From Rhodospirillales bacterium (GTDB lineage Bacteria; Pseudomonadota; Alphaproteobacteria; Reyranellales; Reyranellaceae): a stretch of DNA of 44,115 nt. Position numbers and translations under genes: made by a program. Where the stretch lies: positions 1 to 44,115 of the forward strand of contig JACPOB010000165.1 of assembly GCA_016185145.1 (NCBI GenBank), given 5' to 3'. This document shows positions 17,343 through 25,756 of the stretch, one piece after another. The notes under the pieces are model-generated. The model made no database searches, was not told the origin of the DNA, and saw nothing but the letters and a program-made list of their open reading frames with translations. The first letter of the stretch is position 1, and every line of letters starts with the position of its first letter.

Positions 17343-19217
17343 ATGGCAACGATCGAAGAGGTACGGGCGGAGCTCAAGGCGCTGCGCGCCAAGGTCGCCC
17401 TCGCAAGCCAGGCGGCCAGGGCCGCGAACGACCCGACCAAGGTCGGTCAACTGGGACAACTCCTCGGCGAGATCGACGATGAACTGGATGATCTTGCGAT
17501 CGAAGGGCTGGCCGCGGCTGCGGCGCGTCTCGGCCCCTTCCGCCAGCGCCTCGAGGTGTTGACCCAGGTCGCGCTCGCGTGGCCGTTCGGTTCGGTCGAG
17601 GCGCCGCAAGATCACGAGCGGCCGTTCAGGGCCAAGGAGCTGCCGCCGAACGACTTCGCGGACGCCGGTCCCACCGCACCGCCGCCCGCGAGCGATGCGT
17701 TGCCGTCGACGACCATTCCGCAGGTCAGCGCCGAATGGTCGGAGAACTACCGCCAGCTCTGGAATACGCTGGTGATCAATGCCGATTGGCAGAAGAAGGC
17801 GACGGCGATCGCCCAGAAGATCATAGCCAACCAGCCACGCTATGCGGCAGCGGTCGACGGCATGCCGGTGCCCTGGTGGTTCGTATCCGTCGTCCACTCC
17901 ATGGAATGCAGCATGCGGTTCGACCAGCATCTGCACAATGGCGACCCCCTGTCGGGCCGCACCACCCACGTTCCCGCGGGTCGTCCGTTGACTGGCGGCC
18001 CGTCCTTCACCTGGGAGCAGAGCGCGCGCGACGCCATACAGTTCGAGCGGCTCGATCGCATCACGGACTGGTCGCTGCCGAACGTTCTGTTCAACTGGCA
18101 CCGCTACAACGGCATCAACAACGAGTACAAGCGCCGCGGCATTCCCACGCCCTATCTGTGGAGCGGCTCGACGCACTACAAGAAGGGCAAGTACGTCGCC
18201 GATGGGGTGTTCGATCCCGAATTCGTGTCTCAGCAGGTCGGAGCAGCTGTCATCCTGAAGGCGCTGGTCGATCTCGGCGCCGTAAAGGCCGATCAGTTGG
18301 AGGCTCCGGCCGCCACTCCGGCAGCGGCCAGTCCTCCGACGGCGACGCCTCCAGCGGCAACGTCTCCGGCGACCCCGTCTTCAGGGGCCCCGCCGGCTCC
18401 TGCCGGCACCGTTGCCGTCGAAGCCGGCGCGGCGAGCATTCCGCACATTGCCAGGGAGCTTGCCTATCCAGGCCTGCTCAAGCTGGGCGCGGGGGCGGGC
18501 GCAGGGGAGAAGTTCGGCGTCAAGCGCGTTCAGGAGTGGCTCCGGATCCATGGCTTCGCGGCGCCCCTCGATTCGGGCTTTGGGTCGGCGACCAGCGATC
18601 AGCTCAAGGCGTTCCAGGCGAGCCGGGCCCGGCCGTCGTCGGGGGAACTCGATGAACAGACCTGGGACCTGCTGACCGCGCCCATGCGGAAGGCTCTCGT
18701 GAAGATCGAGAGCGCCGATTCGATGCCGCTCGACCAGCTTGCCATCACGATCGCCAGGCAGCACCTCGCACAGGCACCGATCGAGGTCGGTGGCAACAAT
18801 CTCGGCCCCTGGGTCAGACTCTACATGGCGGGGAACGACGGCGCCGATCAGCTATGGTGCGCGGGCTTCGTCTGCTTCGTCGTCGCCCAGGCCTGCCGCG
18901 AGCTGAAGATCAAGATGCCGTTCGAGCGACAGGTCGGGGTGCCGTCGCTCGTCAGGGATGCCAGGGCCTCGAATCGGCTGGTGAACGAGGGCGAGCTCAG
19001 GACATCGGCGGAACGTCACTCGAAGCTCAAGCCCGGCTACATATTTGCCGTCCGGGACGGAGCGAGCTTCTCGCATACCGGCTTCGTTCTGTCGGTGAAC
19101 GATGCGACCTTCGACACTGTCGAGGGCAATACCGGCAAGGAAGGCGGCCGCGACGGGGCGAATGCCAGGCAGGGAAGCCGCCCGTTCGCCGGCAACGACT
19201 TCATTCGCCTGAACTGA
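17343..19217 (+). CDS. Multidomain peptidoglycan hydrolase (lysozyme-like + PG-binding + CHAP-like)
   Basis: The 624-residue protein has an N-terminal helical segment (1-80). A lysozyme-like domain follows at about 130-310, with HNGDPLSGRTTHVPAGRPLT at 198-217, RYNGINNEY near 254 and YLWSGSTHYKKGKYVADG at 271-288. Then come an Ala/Pro/Thr-rich linker (315-360), a peptidoglycan-binding domain 1 type repeat (about 390-447), and a C-terminal CHAP/NlpC-like cysteine domain with C506 (LWCAGF), H578 (SHTGF) and E594 (EGNT). It should cut both glycan and peptide bonds. There is no signal peptide or membrane segment, so export must be by another route or the protein acts after lysis. A type I secretion pair lies convergently next door and a lipoprotein gene is just upstream. 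Confidence 0.78.
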   Translation: MATIEEVRAELKALRAKVALASQAARAANDPTKVGQLGQLLGEIDDELDDLAIEGLAAAAARLGPFRQRLEVLTQVALAWPFGSVEAPQDHERPFRAKELPPNDFADAGPTAPPPASDALPSTTIPQVSAEWSENYRQLWNTLVINADWQKKATAIAQKIIANQPRYAAAVDGMPVPWWFVSVVHSMECSMRFDQHLHNGDPLSGRTTHVPAGRPLTGGPSFTWEQSARDAIQFERLDRITDWSLPNVLFNWHRYNGINNEYKRRGIPTPYLWSGSTHYKKGKYVADGVFDPEFVSQQVGAAVILKALVDLGAVKADQLEAPAATPAAASPPTATPPAATSPATPSSGAPPAPAGTVAVEAGAASIPHIARELAYPGLLKLGAGAGAGEKFGVKRVQEWLRIHGFAAPLDSGFGSATSDQLKAFQASRARPSSGELDEQTWDLLTAPMRKALVKIESADSMPLDQLAITIARQHLAQAPIEVGGNNLGPWVRLYMAGNDGADQLWCAGFVCFVVAQACRELKIKMPFERQVGVPSLVRDARASNRLVNEGELRTSAERHSKLKPGYIFAVRDGASFSHTGFVLSVNDATFDTVEGNTGKEGGRDGANARQGSRPFAGNDFIRLN

Positions 19218-19236
19218 CGGCGCCGGCCTCGGGAGG

Positions 19237-20529
19237 TCAGCGGCCGCGGAACGCCCGGTCGAACTGCTCGCGCAGGGGCTTGGTGAGATAGGAAACCACC
19301 GTGCGCGGCGAGGTCTTGATGAAGACCTCGACCGGCATGCCGGCCATCGGCTGCAGGCCCTCCAGGCGCGCCATTTCCTTGTCGGAGATGCGGATGCGCA
19401 CCGCGTAGAAGGCCTCGTTGCGCTTGTCGTCCTGGGTGATGTCGGCGCCGATGCCGATCACCTCGCCGTTCAGCTCCGGCGTGGTGCGCCGGTTGAAGGC
19501 GGCGAACTGCACGACCGCTTGCTGGCCGACATGGATCTGGTCGATGTCCTGCGGCGCCACCTTGGCCTCGATGATGAGCTCGTCGGCGTCGGGCACGACC
19601 AGCATCAGCACTTCGCCGGCCTGGATCACACCGCCGATCGTGTGGACGGATTGCTGGAAGACCTTGCCGTCCTGCGGCGCCACCAGGTCGATGCGCTTGA
19701 GCTGGTCCTCGGCCGCCACCCGCCGTTCGGTCAGCTCGGCGCGCTTGCCGCGGATCTCGGCCAGCTCCTTGCCGACCTCGGTGCGCAGGTCCTCGTCGAT
19801 CTGCAGGATTTTTAGCTGGATTTCGGAGATGCGTCCCTTGGCCTGGGCGATCGAGGCGGTCAGCGCGCCGCGCTCGCCGTGCAGGCGGGCCGAATCACGC
19901 TCCAGCGTCGTCACGCGGTTGAACGGCACCAGGTTCTGCTTCCACAGGCCGCGAATGCCGCCCAGCTCCTGCTGGTTCCACTCGATCTCCTTGGACTTGG
20001 CCGAGATCTGCTCGTCGTTGCCGGCGATCTGTTGGCGCAGCTGATCGATCTGCTCGAGGAGCTGCGCCTTCTGGCCCTCGCGCGCCGAGCGGCGCAGCTC
20101 GAACAGCCGCTGCTCGCTCTTCATCGCCTGCGCGACTTCGGGCTCGTTGTTGCGGGCGACGAGATCGGCCGGGAATACGACCTTGTCGGCGCCATCTCGC
20201 TCGGCTTCGAGGCGGGCCTGGCGCGCGTCCATCTCGTCGAGTGCCTTGGTGACGATGGCCAGGCTGGTGCGCGCCTGAGTCTCGTCGAGCCGCACCACGA
20301 TCTCGCCCTTCTTGACGCGATCGCCGTCCTTGACCCTGAGGTCGCCGACCACGCCGCCCGTCGGGTGCTGCACCTTCTTGACGTTGCTGTCGACCACCAG
20401 CTTGCCCGGCGCGATGACCGCACCCGAGATCTCACTGAGCGTGCCCCAGCCGAAGACGATGAACAGCAGGATGCCGACGGCGGTGATGCCCACCACGAGG
20501 TGGCCGCGAATCGATTTCTGGACGGTCAC
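19237..20529 (-). CDS. Type I secretion periplasmic adaptor, HlyD/PrtE family
   Basis: The 430-residue membrane fusion protein has a single N-terminal transmembrane helix at about 10-30, a lipoyl-like half (VQHPTGGVVGDLRVKDGDRV, about 53-72), a long coiled-coil hairpin (about 95-290, rich in Glu/Gln/Arg), and the second lipoyl half (LVAPQDGKVF, then HTIGGVIQAGE). The C-terminal barrel ends near MAGMPVEVFIKT, which is characteristic of HlyD/PrtE adaptors. It would connect the ABC exporter to a TolC-like outer membrane channel, which is not in the window. Its ATG overlaps the exporter stop by 4 nt (20526-20529). It is convergent with the peptidoglycan hydrolase gene, with only 19 bp between them. 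Confidence 0.93.
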   Translation of the reverse strand: MTVQKSIRGHLVVGITAVGILLFIVFGWGTLSEISGAVIAPGKLVVDSNVKKVQHPTGGVVGDLRVKDGDRVKKGEIVVRLDETQARTSLAIVTKALDEMDARQARLEAERDGADKVVFPADLVARNNEPEVAQAMKSEQRLFELRRSAREGQKAQLLEQIDQLRQQIAGNDEQISAKSKEIEWNQQELGGIRGLWKQNLVPFNRVTTLERDSARLHGERGALTASIAQAKGRISEIQLKILQIDEDLRTEVGKELAEIRGKRAELTERRVAAEDQLKRIDLVAPQDGKVFQQSVHTIGGVIQAGEVLMLVVPDADELIIEAKVAPQDIDQIHVGQQAVVQFAAFNRRTTPELNGEVIGIGADITQDDKRNEAFYAVRIRISDKEMARLEGLQPMAGMPVEVFIKTSPRTVVSYLTKPLREQFDRAFRGR

Positions 20530-22301
20530 GGCGCCTTCTCCTGCGGACGGCCGCCGGCGTGCACCGTCATCGGCTGCATCATGCGGGCGGCCGGCATTGC
20601 GGCGGGCTGTTGTTGCTGCGGCGGCTGCAGCACCTGCTCCTTCGGCCCGAACGCCTGCTGGCGGCCGGCCAGCATGACCAGCACCGTGTCGACGCCGGCC
20701 AGCGCCGACGGCCGGTGGCAGACCACGACGACGATGCCGCCGCGCGCACGGACGCCAAGGATGGCCTTGGTCAGCGCCTCGTCACCCTCGCGGTCGATGT
20801 TGGAATTGGGCTCGTCGAGCACGATCAGGAAGGGATCGCCGTAAAGCGCGCGCGCCAGTCCGATGCGCTGACGTTGCCCGGCCGACAAGGCATTGCCGGC
20901 ATCGCCCACCTGGGTTTCGTAGCCGTTGGGCAGCGCCAGGATCAGCTCGTGGACGCTGGCCGCCTTGGCCGCGGCGATCACCGCTTCGGACGAGGCATCG
21001 GGCTCGAAGCGCGCGATGTTCTCGGCGACGGTGCCGGCAAACAGCTCCATGTCCTGCGGCAGGTAGCCGATATGTGGGCCGAGGGCCTCGGGCGTCCACT
21101 GGTCGATGGCGGCGCCGTCGATGCGGATCTTGCCCTGCAGCGCCGGCCAGACGCCGACGATCGCCCGCACCAGCGACGACTTGCCGGAGGCGCTGGGTCC
21201 GATCACCCCCAGCCCCTGGCCGGCCTTGAGCTGGAAGGCGACGCCCTGCACGACCAGACGGTTGGTGCCGGGCGGATTGATGCTGACGGCTTCGAGCGTC
21301 AGCGTTTCCTTGGGCCGGGGCAGTTCCATGCGCTGCTGCTCGGCCGGTATCGTGCCGAGCAGGCCGTTCAGCCGTCGCCAGCTCTGGCGCGCCGCGATGA
21401 AGCTGCGCCAGTGGGCGAGGGTGACTTCGACCGGCGCCAGCGCGCGCGAAGTCAGGATCGAGCTTGCGATGATGATGCCGGCGGTGGCCTGCTGGTTGAT
21501 CACCAGCCAGGCACCGATGCCGAGAACGGTCGACTGCAGGATCATGCGCAGGATCCTGGAAAGCGCGGCCATGCCGCCCGAGATGTCGGCGACGCGCTGC
21601 TGGGCGGCGAGATTGCGCCGGTTGTGGTCGTGCCACAGCTTGTTGAGACGGCCCGACATGCCCATGGCCTGCACGACCTCGGCATTGCGGCGGCTCGACT
21701 CGGCGAGCCCCATGCGGCCGTCGGCGACGGTGGCGGCCTCACGCGCCGGCTGGCGGCTCAGGAACTCGGTCGCAACGGTGATGCCGATCAGGATCACGCC
21801 GCCCACCGTCGCCGCCCAGCCGATCAGGGGATGGAACACGAAGCAGATGCCGAGATAGAGCGGCATCCAGGGCAGGTCGAAGAAGGCTGCTGGCCCCACG
21901 GTCGACATGAAGGAGCGGATGCGGTCGAGGTCGTGGACCGGCTGGAAGGAAGGCGGCGTGATGGCCTTGAGCGGCAGCTTGGTAGCGAGGTCGAAGACGC
22001 GGTGGCTCAGCGTCTCATCGACCGAGGCGGCAATGCGCACCAGCACGCGGCTGCGCAGGACGTCGAGCAGGCCCTGGAAGCCGAACATCAAGAGCGCCAG
22101 GATGCTGATCGTGACCAGCGTCGGTATGCTGCGGCCGGGCAGCACGCGGTCGTAGACTTCCAGCATGAACAGCGGCCCGGTGAGCTGCAGCAGGTTGATG
22201 GCGGCCGTGAACACGCCGATGCCGATCAGGGCGTGGCGACATTTGGCGAGGGCGGCGGACAGTTCAGAGTTCCGCTTCTGGGCTGGTCTTGCCGGCAACA
22301 T
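20526..22301 (-). CDS. Type I secretion ABC exporter (PrtD/AprD-like permease-ATPase)
   Basis: The 591-residue protein joins a six-helix exporter domain (about 20-300) to an ATPase domain. The ATPase has Walker A GPSASGKSS, signature LSAGQRQRIGLARAL, Walker B FLIVLDEPNSN and switch His in VVVCHRPSAL. The N-terminal NLLQLTGPLFMLEVYDRVLP segment is characteristic of the PrtD family, which exports RTX proteases without a cysteine-protease domain. The C-terminus carries a glutamine/proline-rich tail (about 560-591). Two likely clients are encoded nearby: the sedolisin at 25757 and the RTX metalloprotease at 36377. No TolC homologue is in the window. The gene leads the exporter-adaptor operon on the minus strand. 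Confidence 0.93.
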   Translation of the reverse strand: MLPARPAQKRNSELSAALAKCRHALIGIGVFTAAINLLQLTGPLFMLEVYDRVLPGRSIPTLVTISILALLMFGFQGLLDVLRSRVLVRIAASVDETLSHRVFDLATKLPLKAITPPSFQPVHDLDRIRSFMSTVGPAAFFDLPWMPLYLGICFVFHPLIGWAATVGGVILIGITVATEFLSRQPAREAATVADGRMGLAESSRRNAEVVQAMGMSGRLNKLWHDHNRRNLAAQQRVADISGGMAALSRILRMILQSTVLGIGAWLVINQQATAGIIIASSILTSRALAPVEVTLAHWRSFIAARQSWRRLNGLLGTIPAEQQRMELPRPKETLTLEAVSINPPGTNRLVVQGVAFQLKAGQGLGVIGPSASGKSSLVRAIVGVWPALQGKIRIDGAAIDQWTPEALGPHIGYLPQDMELFAGTVAENIARFEPDASSEAVIAAAKAASVHELILALPNGYETQVGDAGNALSAGQRQRIGLARALYGDPFLIVLDEPNSNIDREGDEALTKAILGVRARGGIVVVVCHRPSALAGVDTVLVMLAGRQQAFGPKEQVLQPPQQQQPAAMPAARMMQPMTVHAGGRPQEKAP

Positions 22302-22408
22302 CGAGTGCTGGGTCCTATGTCCTTGAAAAGCTACGGTTGCAGGTGGCGGCCACTATACCACTGGATTTTAGCACAATTGACCTTGATGCACCGGGGTTCG
22401 AGCCGAAC

Positions 22409-23638
22409 TTAGGCAGATCTTGGGGCGGCTCCAGGCCGGAATCGTCGCAGGAGCCCGGCCAGGCCTGCCTCCCTGCCTGCCAGGCTCTCGACCGTGGAGC
22501 TGAGGACGCGGCCGAGGTCGTCGCGCGCCCGGCCGGCTGCATGGACCGCGCAGGCGCTGAGGTGGGGCAGCCGATCGAGCGCCTCCAGGACCGCAATACC
22601 AAGGCTGTTGCCGTCATACTCCCTCATCGCCACGCCCCAGCCGTCGTCGAAAGCCGGCCGGGCGAACGCACAATCCTTCGGGGCGACGATGGGAATGCCG
22701 ACATGATGGGCATCTGCGAATACCCCCGACCCTCGCCGCCCGTAGACATCGGGGTCGTAGGGCAGCAACAACAGGTCGGCCTCGGCCAACCGGCCGAGAT
22801 ACTCGTCGGAAGTGAGCACCTCCTGGCGAACCTGCACGCGCCCGTCGAGATCGGCAAGATGATCGAACATCGGCTGGTCGAGCTCGGCATCGGACCCCTT
22901 GACGATGCCATGGATCATGAACGTGACGTCACGATGACGGTCGAGGACGTGCGGTATGGCCCGTGGCAGCAGGCGGTAGCCTTTGGCCCGATTGGCAAAT
23001 CCGATGCAGGAGACGACAGGCGATCCGTCTGCCGCCTTGGCGGTGCGGGCGCGCACGGCCAGTCCGGGCCCCGGCATGACGCCGACCTCGAATGGCACGA
23101 GGCCGCGATAGAAGTCCGCCATCACCGGCGTCTCGCAATAGGCCTCGACGCCGCCGGCGTTGGCCGCGAGCTCGGCGAAGGCGGCGCGTGCTTCGCCACC
23201 CGGCCCGGCGGCGGCAGGACCGTCCGGCGCCGCGAGATGATGCGGCCCGTAGAGCAGCCACAGCAGGATGCGCGGTCGCCGCCGAGACCAGGAACGCCTC
23301 ATCTGCCCTGCCAACGCCATCGCCAACACCTGGTCGCAACACGGCAGGATGATCAGATCCGGCGTGCCCGACCGACGCATCGCTTCAGTCAGTTGGCGGC
23401 CGGTCTCCTCGACGCTGTCGGCGAACTCTGCGGGCGTTGCGTAGGATCGCCCGTACACCGACCGGCTGAACGTCGGCGCGACGTCCAGTTCGTCGACGAC
23501 GCGGCGATCGGCGTAGGCCGAGCCCAGGCATGGTGCGGCCAAGCCCAGTTCCGAAAGCTCGCCCTGCAGACGCTGCACCGCGTTGAAGTGGTGCCCGCCC
23601 AGCGAATGCACCGCCGGATCGATGATCAGCGCCTTCAT
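22409..23638 (-). CDS. Glycosyltransferase, GT4-like
   Basis: The 409-residue protein looks like a GT-B fold glycosyltransferase. An N-terminal Rossmann half opens with IIDPAVHSLGGHHFNAV. The C-terminal half has the CIGFANRAKGYRLLPRAI segment and LLLPYDPDVYGRRGSGVFAD, the usual place of the sugar-nucleotide-binding acidic/glycine motif in family 4. The sugar and acceptor are unknown. The ATG at 23638 overlaps the stop of the upstream gene (23635-23638), so it is the last of three co-translated genes. The frame is open much further upstream, but only as a shadow of the neighbouring gene. Confidence 0.78.
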   Translation of the reverse strand: MKALIIDPAVHSLGGHHFNAVQRLQGELSELGLAAPCLGSAYADRRVVDELDVAPTFSRSVYGRSYATPAEFADSVEETGRQLTEAMRRSGTPDLIILPCCDQVLAMALAGQMRRSWSRRRPRILLWLLYGPHHLAAPDGPAAAGPGGEARAAFAELAANAGGVEAYCETPVMADFYRGLVPFEVGVMPGPGLAVRARTAKAADGSPVVSCIGFANRAKGYRLLPRAIPHVLDRHRDVTFMIHGIVKGSDAELDQPMFDHLADLDGRVQVRQEVLTSDEYLGRLAEADLLLLPYDPDVYGRRGSGVFADAHHVGIPIVAPKDCAFARPAFDDGWGVAMREYDGNSLGIAVLEALDRLPHLSACAVHAAGRARDDLGRVLSSTVESLAGREAGLAGLLRRFRPGAAPRSA

Positions 23639-24519
23639 GTCGGGGCGAGCATGCGGCGCCATGACGGTCGCGCGATTTCGGTTGTGCGGTGCGCCATCAT
23701 GGTCAGCCGCCAGCGCCATTTGAATTCCGACGGTTGGTAGAGATGCTGGCGTGGTGCGTGGACCCGCAGGGCCGGGAAGATGTGAAGTTGCCCGCCGTTG
23801 CGGCCGATCGCCGTGTTGAAGGCGACATGCTCGGAGGTTTCGCGCCCGTTCGCATCGACGCCGTGATAGCGGGCAGCGAGAGCGGCCGGCAGGCGATAGA
23901 TGCCGAGCCCGCCGAAGGCCGAGCGCACGGCGATCGGCGGCAGCGACGGCGGGATCTCGATCTGCCGCTGGAAGACCTCGCGGAACTTGGCGGCCTCGAA
24001 GGTCTCCTCGGAGCCGCGGCCCCAGATCGGATGCCAGCAGTCGTCGGGACACCAGCGCTCATGCCGCAACGCCCAGACGTCGTAGTAGCGTGGTACCGAG
24101 TTGGCGAGCACGCCGGCCCGCATCGGCGCGGCATCGAGCCAGGTCGCGGCCCGGGCAAAGGAGTCGGTCGAGATGGGCCGGGTCAGCACGTCGTCGAGGT
24201 CGGTGACGACAAGATGATCGTGATCGGCGAAGTGCCGCGCGATGACGTCGAGGCCGGCATTGCGCGCATGGGCAATGCGTTCCGTTCGCCTCGGCAGTCG
24301 ATGCTCCAGCACGCCGAGGTCGATCACTTCACCCGATCGACCGGCCAGCCAGCGCCCGATGATCGCGCTCGTGTCGTCGCGCGTGTCGCTGACAATGAAG
24401 ACGAACGAGGCCGAATGGTACAAGGCGGCGAAGCGCGCGAGATTGTCGAGCACGTCCGGCAGATGCGCGGCACAGTCGCGCGCAACGCCGGCGAAGACGG
24501 CCCTTCGGTCCGCTAGCAT
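23635..24519 (-). CDS. Putative glycosyltransferase (GT-A-like, CAP59-type)
   Basis: The 294-residue protein starts MLADRRAVFAGVARDCA. It has an internal VVTDLDDVLTRP stretch (about residues 120-131) that resembles the metal-binding DxD of GT-A enzymes. The general layout, with FVFIVSDTRDDT, an HARNAG motif and a late FGGLGIYRL segment, is reminiscent of CAP59-type capsule glycosyltransferases. That family call is tentative. It lies between two other glycosyltransferase genes, 13 bp after one and overlapping the next, which supports a shared role in building a surface glycan. The start at 24519 was chosen because conserved-looking sequence begins there; the longer frame gives a basic, low-complexity extension. 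Confidence 0.6.
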   Translation of the reverse strand: MLADRRAVFAGVARDCAAHLPDVLDNLARFAALYHSASFVFIVSDTRDDTSAIIGRWLAGRSGEVIDLGVLEHRLPRRTERIAHARNAGLDVIARHFADHDHLVVTDLDDVLTRPISTDSFARAATWLDAAPMRAGVLANSVPRYYDVWALRHERWCPDDCWHPIWGRGSEETFEAAKFREVFQRQIEIPPSLPPIAVRSAFGGLGIYRLPAALAARYHGVDANGRETSEHVAFNTAIGRNGGQLHIFPALRVHAPRQHLYQPSEFKWRWRLTMMAHRTTEIARPSWRRMLAPT

Positions 24520-24532
24520 GCAGGGGACCCGT

Positions 24533-25570
24533 TCATGAGCGCGAAAGAAGCCGCGACAGCCACGTGCCGGTCTTCTTCCGATCGTTTTCGCCGTTGTCGG
24601 AAGCGACGGCTGACAGACGCAGCGCCTCGGCGACGGTGGCCTCGGCCATGGCGTGACGCTCCTTGCCGAAAGTCCGACGTATGGCATCAGCCTGATCGCG
24701 CAGCACCACCTGGATCAACTTCAGGACGTTGTCGCGAATTGGCCGCCATCGACGCGACGAGGAGTTATAGGGGCCGCCGGGGACGGTGGCATTGGAATGC
24801 TTGTTCGCCCCGTGCATGCGGTAGGCGTAGAGCGCCTCATGGATGGCGATGGAGCCGGTCAGCAGGCTGGCGAAGGTCGAGAGATAGAAGTCGACATAAA
24901 GTCGTAACGCTTCGTCAGGCGGCACCATGATCAAGTCGACGAAGGAGCGGCGGAACATCATGCTGGCGGTCGTGTTGGTGGCGCTCGCCGCCGACCAGTG
25001 CGGATGAAATGTGAGTCCGCGACGCGGCGAATAGGTGAGCGCGCCGGTTGCCGGATCGAGCCGGGGCACCAGCGCCGGGTCGATTGCCCGCGGCGTCCTC
25101 TCGCCGAGATCGACCGAATCGAACCACCAGGCGGTGCCGGCGAGCAGGCGGTTCTGCGCGTCGATGACGTGCGAATCGCAATAGGTGAGAGCGACCGGAA
25201 AATCGGCGTTGAGGTGGACTTCGAGATGGCGCGCCACGAAGTCCTCGTACCAGATGTCGTCCGAATCGAGGAACGAGACGAACGGGGTGTCCAGCATCGC
25301 CATGCCGCGCCGCACGGCGCCGCCCTGGCCGGTATTGCCGTCCAGCTTCACGTAGCGAAAGCGCCCGTCGTTCAGTCGCGACAGACAATGTCGGATGGCC
25401 TCGTCCGAGCCATCGGTCGAGGCATCGTCCACGATGACGACGCTGAGATCGCGCACGGTCTGGCGCGCCACCGAGTCGATGGCCTTCTCGACATAGGCGG
25501 CGTTGTTGTGATTGGCGACGACGATCCCGACGGGGGGAGCGGAGGGCATTGCCGTGGAAGTTCCCTGCAT
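24533..25570 (-). CDS. Glycosyltransferase family 2
   Basis: This GT-A glycosyltransferase begins PPVGIVVANHNNAAYVEKAI, continues with the nucleotide-binding VVIVDDASTDGSDE and the DxD motif SFLDSDDIWYED, all standard for family 2. The rest contains an acceptor region and a predicted basic C-terminus. It is the first gene of a three-gene minus-strand run with the two glycosyltransferase-like genes below it, likely assembling an exopolysaccharide or glycosylating a secreted product. The start is uncertain: ATG at 25570 or 25549. The frame also extends upstream to 25822, but that would run into the divergent protease gene and adds no family sequence. Confidence 0.85.
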   Translation of the reverse strand: MQGTSTAMPSAPPVGIVVANHNNAAYVEKAIDSVARQTVRDLSVVIVDDASTDGSDEAIRHCLSRLNDGRFRYVKLDGNTGQGGAVRRGMAMLDTPFVSFLDSDDIWYEDFVARHLEVHLNADFPVALTYCDSHVIDAQNRLLAGTAWWFDSVDLGERTPRAIDPALVPRLDPATGALTYSPRRGLTFHPHWSAASATNTTASMMFRRSFVDLIMVPPDEALRLYVDFYLSTFASLLTGSIAIHEALYAYRMHGANKHSNATVPGGPYNSSSRRWRPIRDNVLKLIQVVLRDQADAIRRTFGKERHAMAEATVAEALRLSAVASDNGENDRKKTGTWLSRLLSRS

Positions 25571-25756
25571 GGGCTTGGATTGGCCGCAGCGCGGCGGCTC
25601 CTTCTTGTACGAGATTTTGCGGCCGGACAACTGAGTCGTGCACGAATTGAGCGCGCTGCAATGATCGTTTGAATGCGATGGCGCCGGGGATGTACCCATG
25701 ATCAATTGCGTATCGGTTGCGGTTTCTGTGATCGCCGGTTCCTGGGGGGGAGCGCC

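Noticed and set aside
20559..22412. A 617-codon plus-strand frame opposite the type I exporter
   Set aside because: A shadow of the exporter gene, rich in Arg/Gly/His, with no domain.
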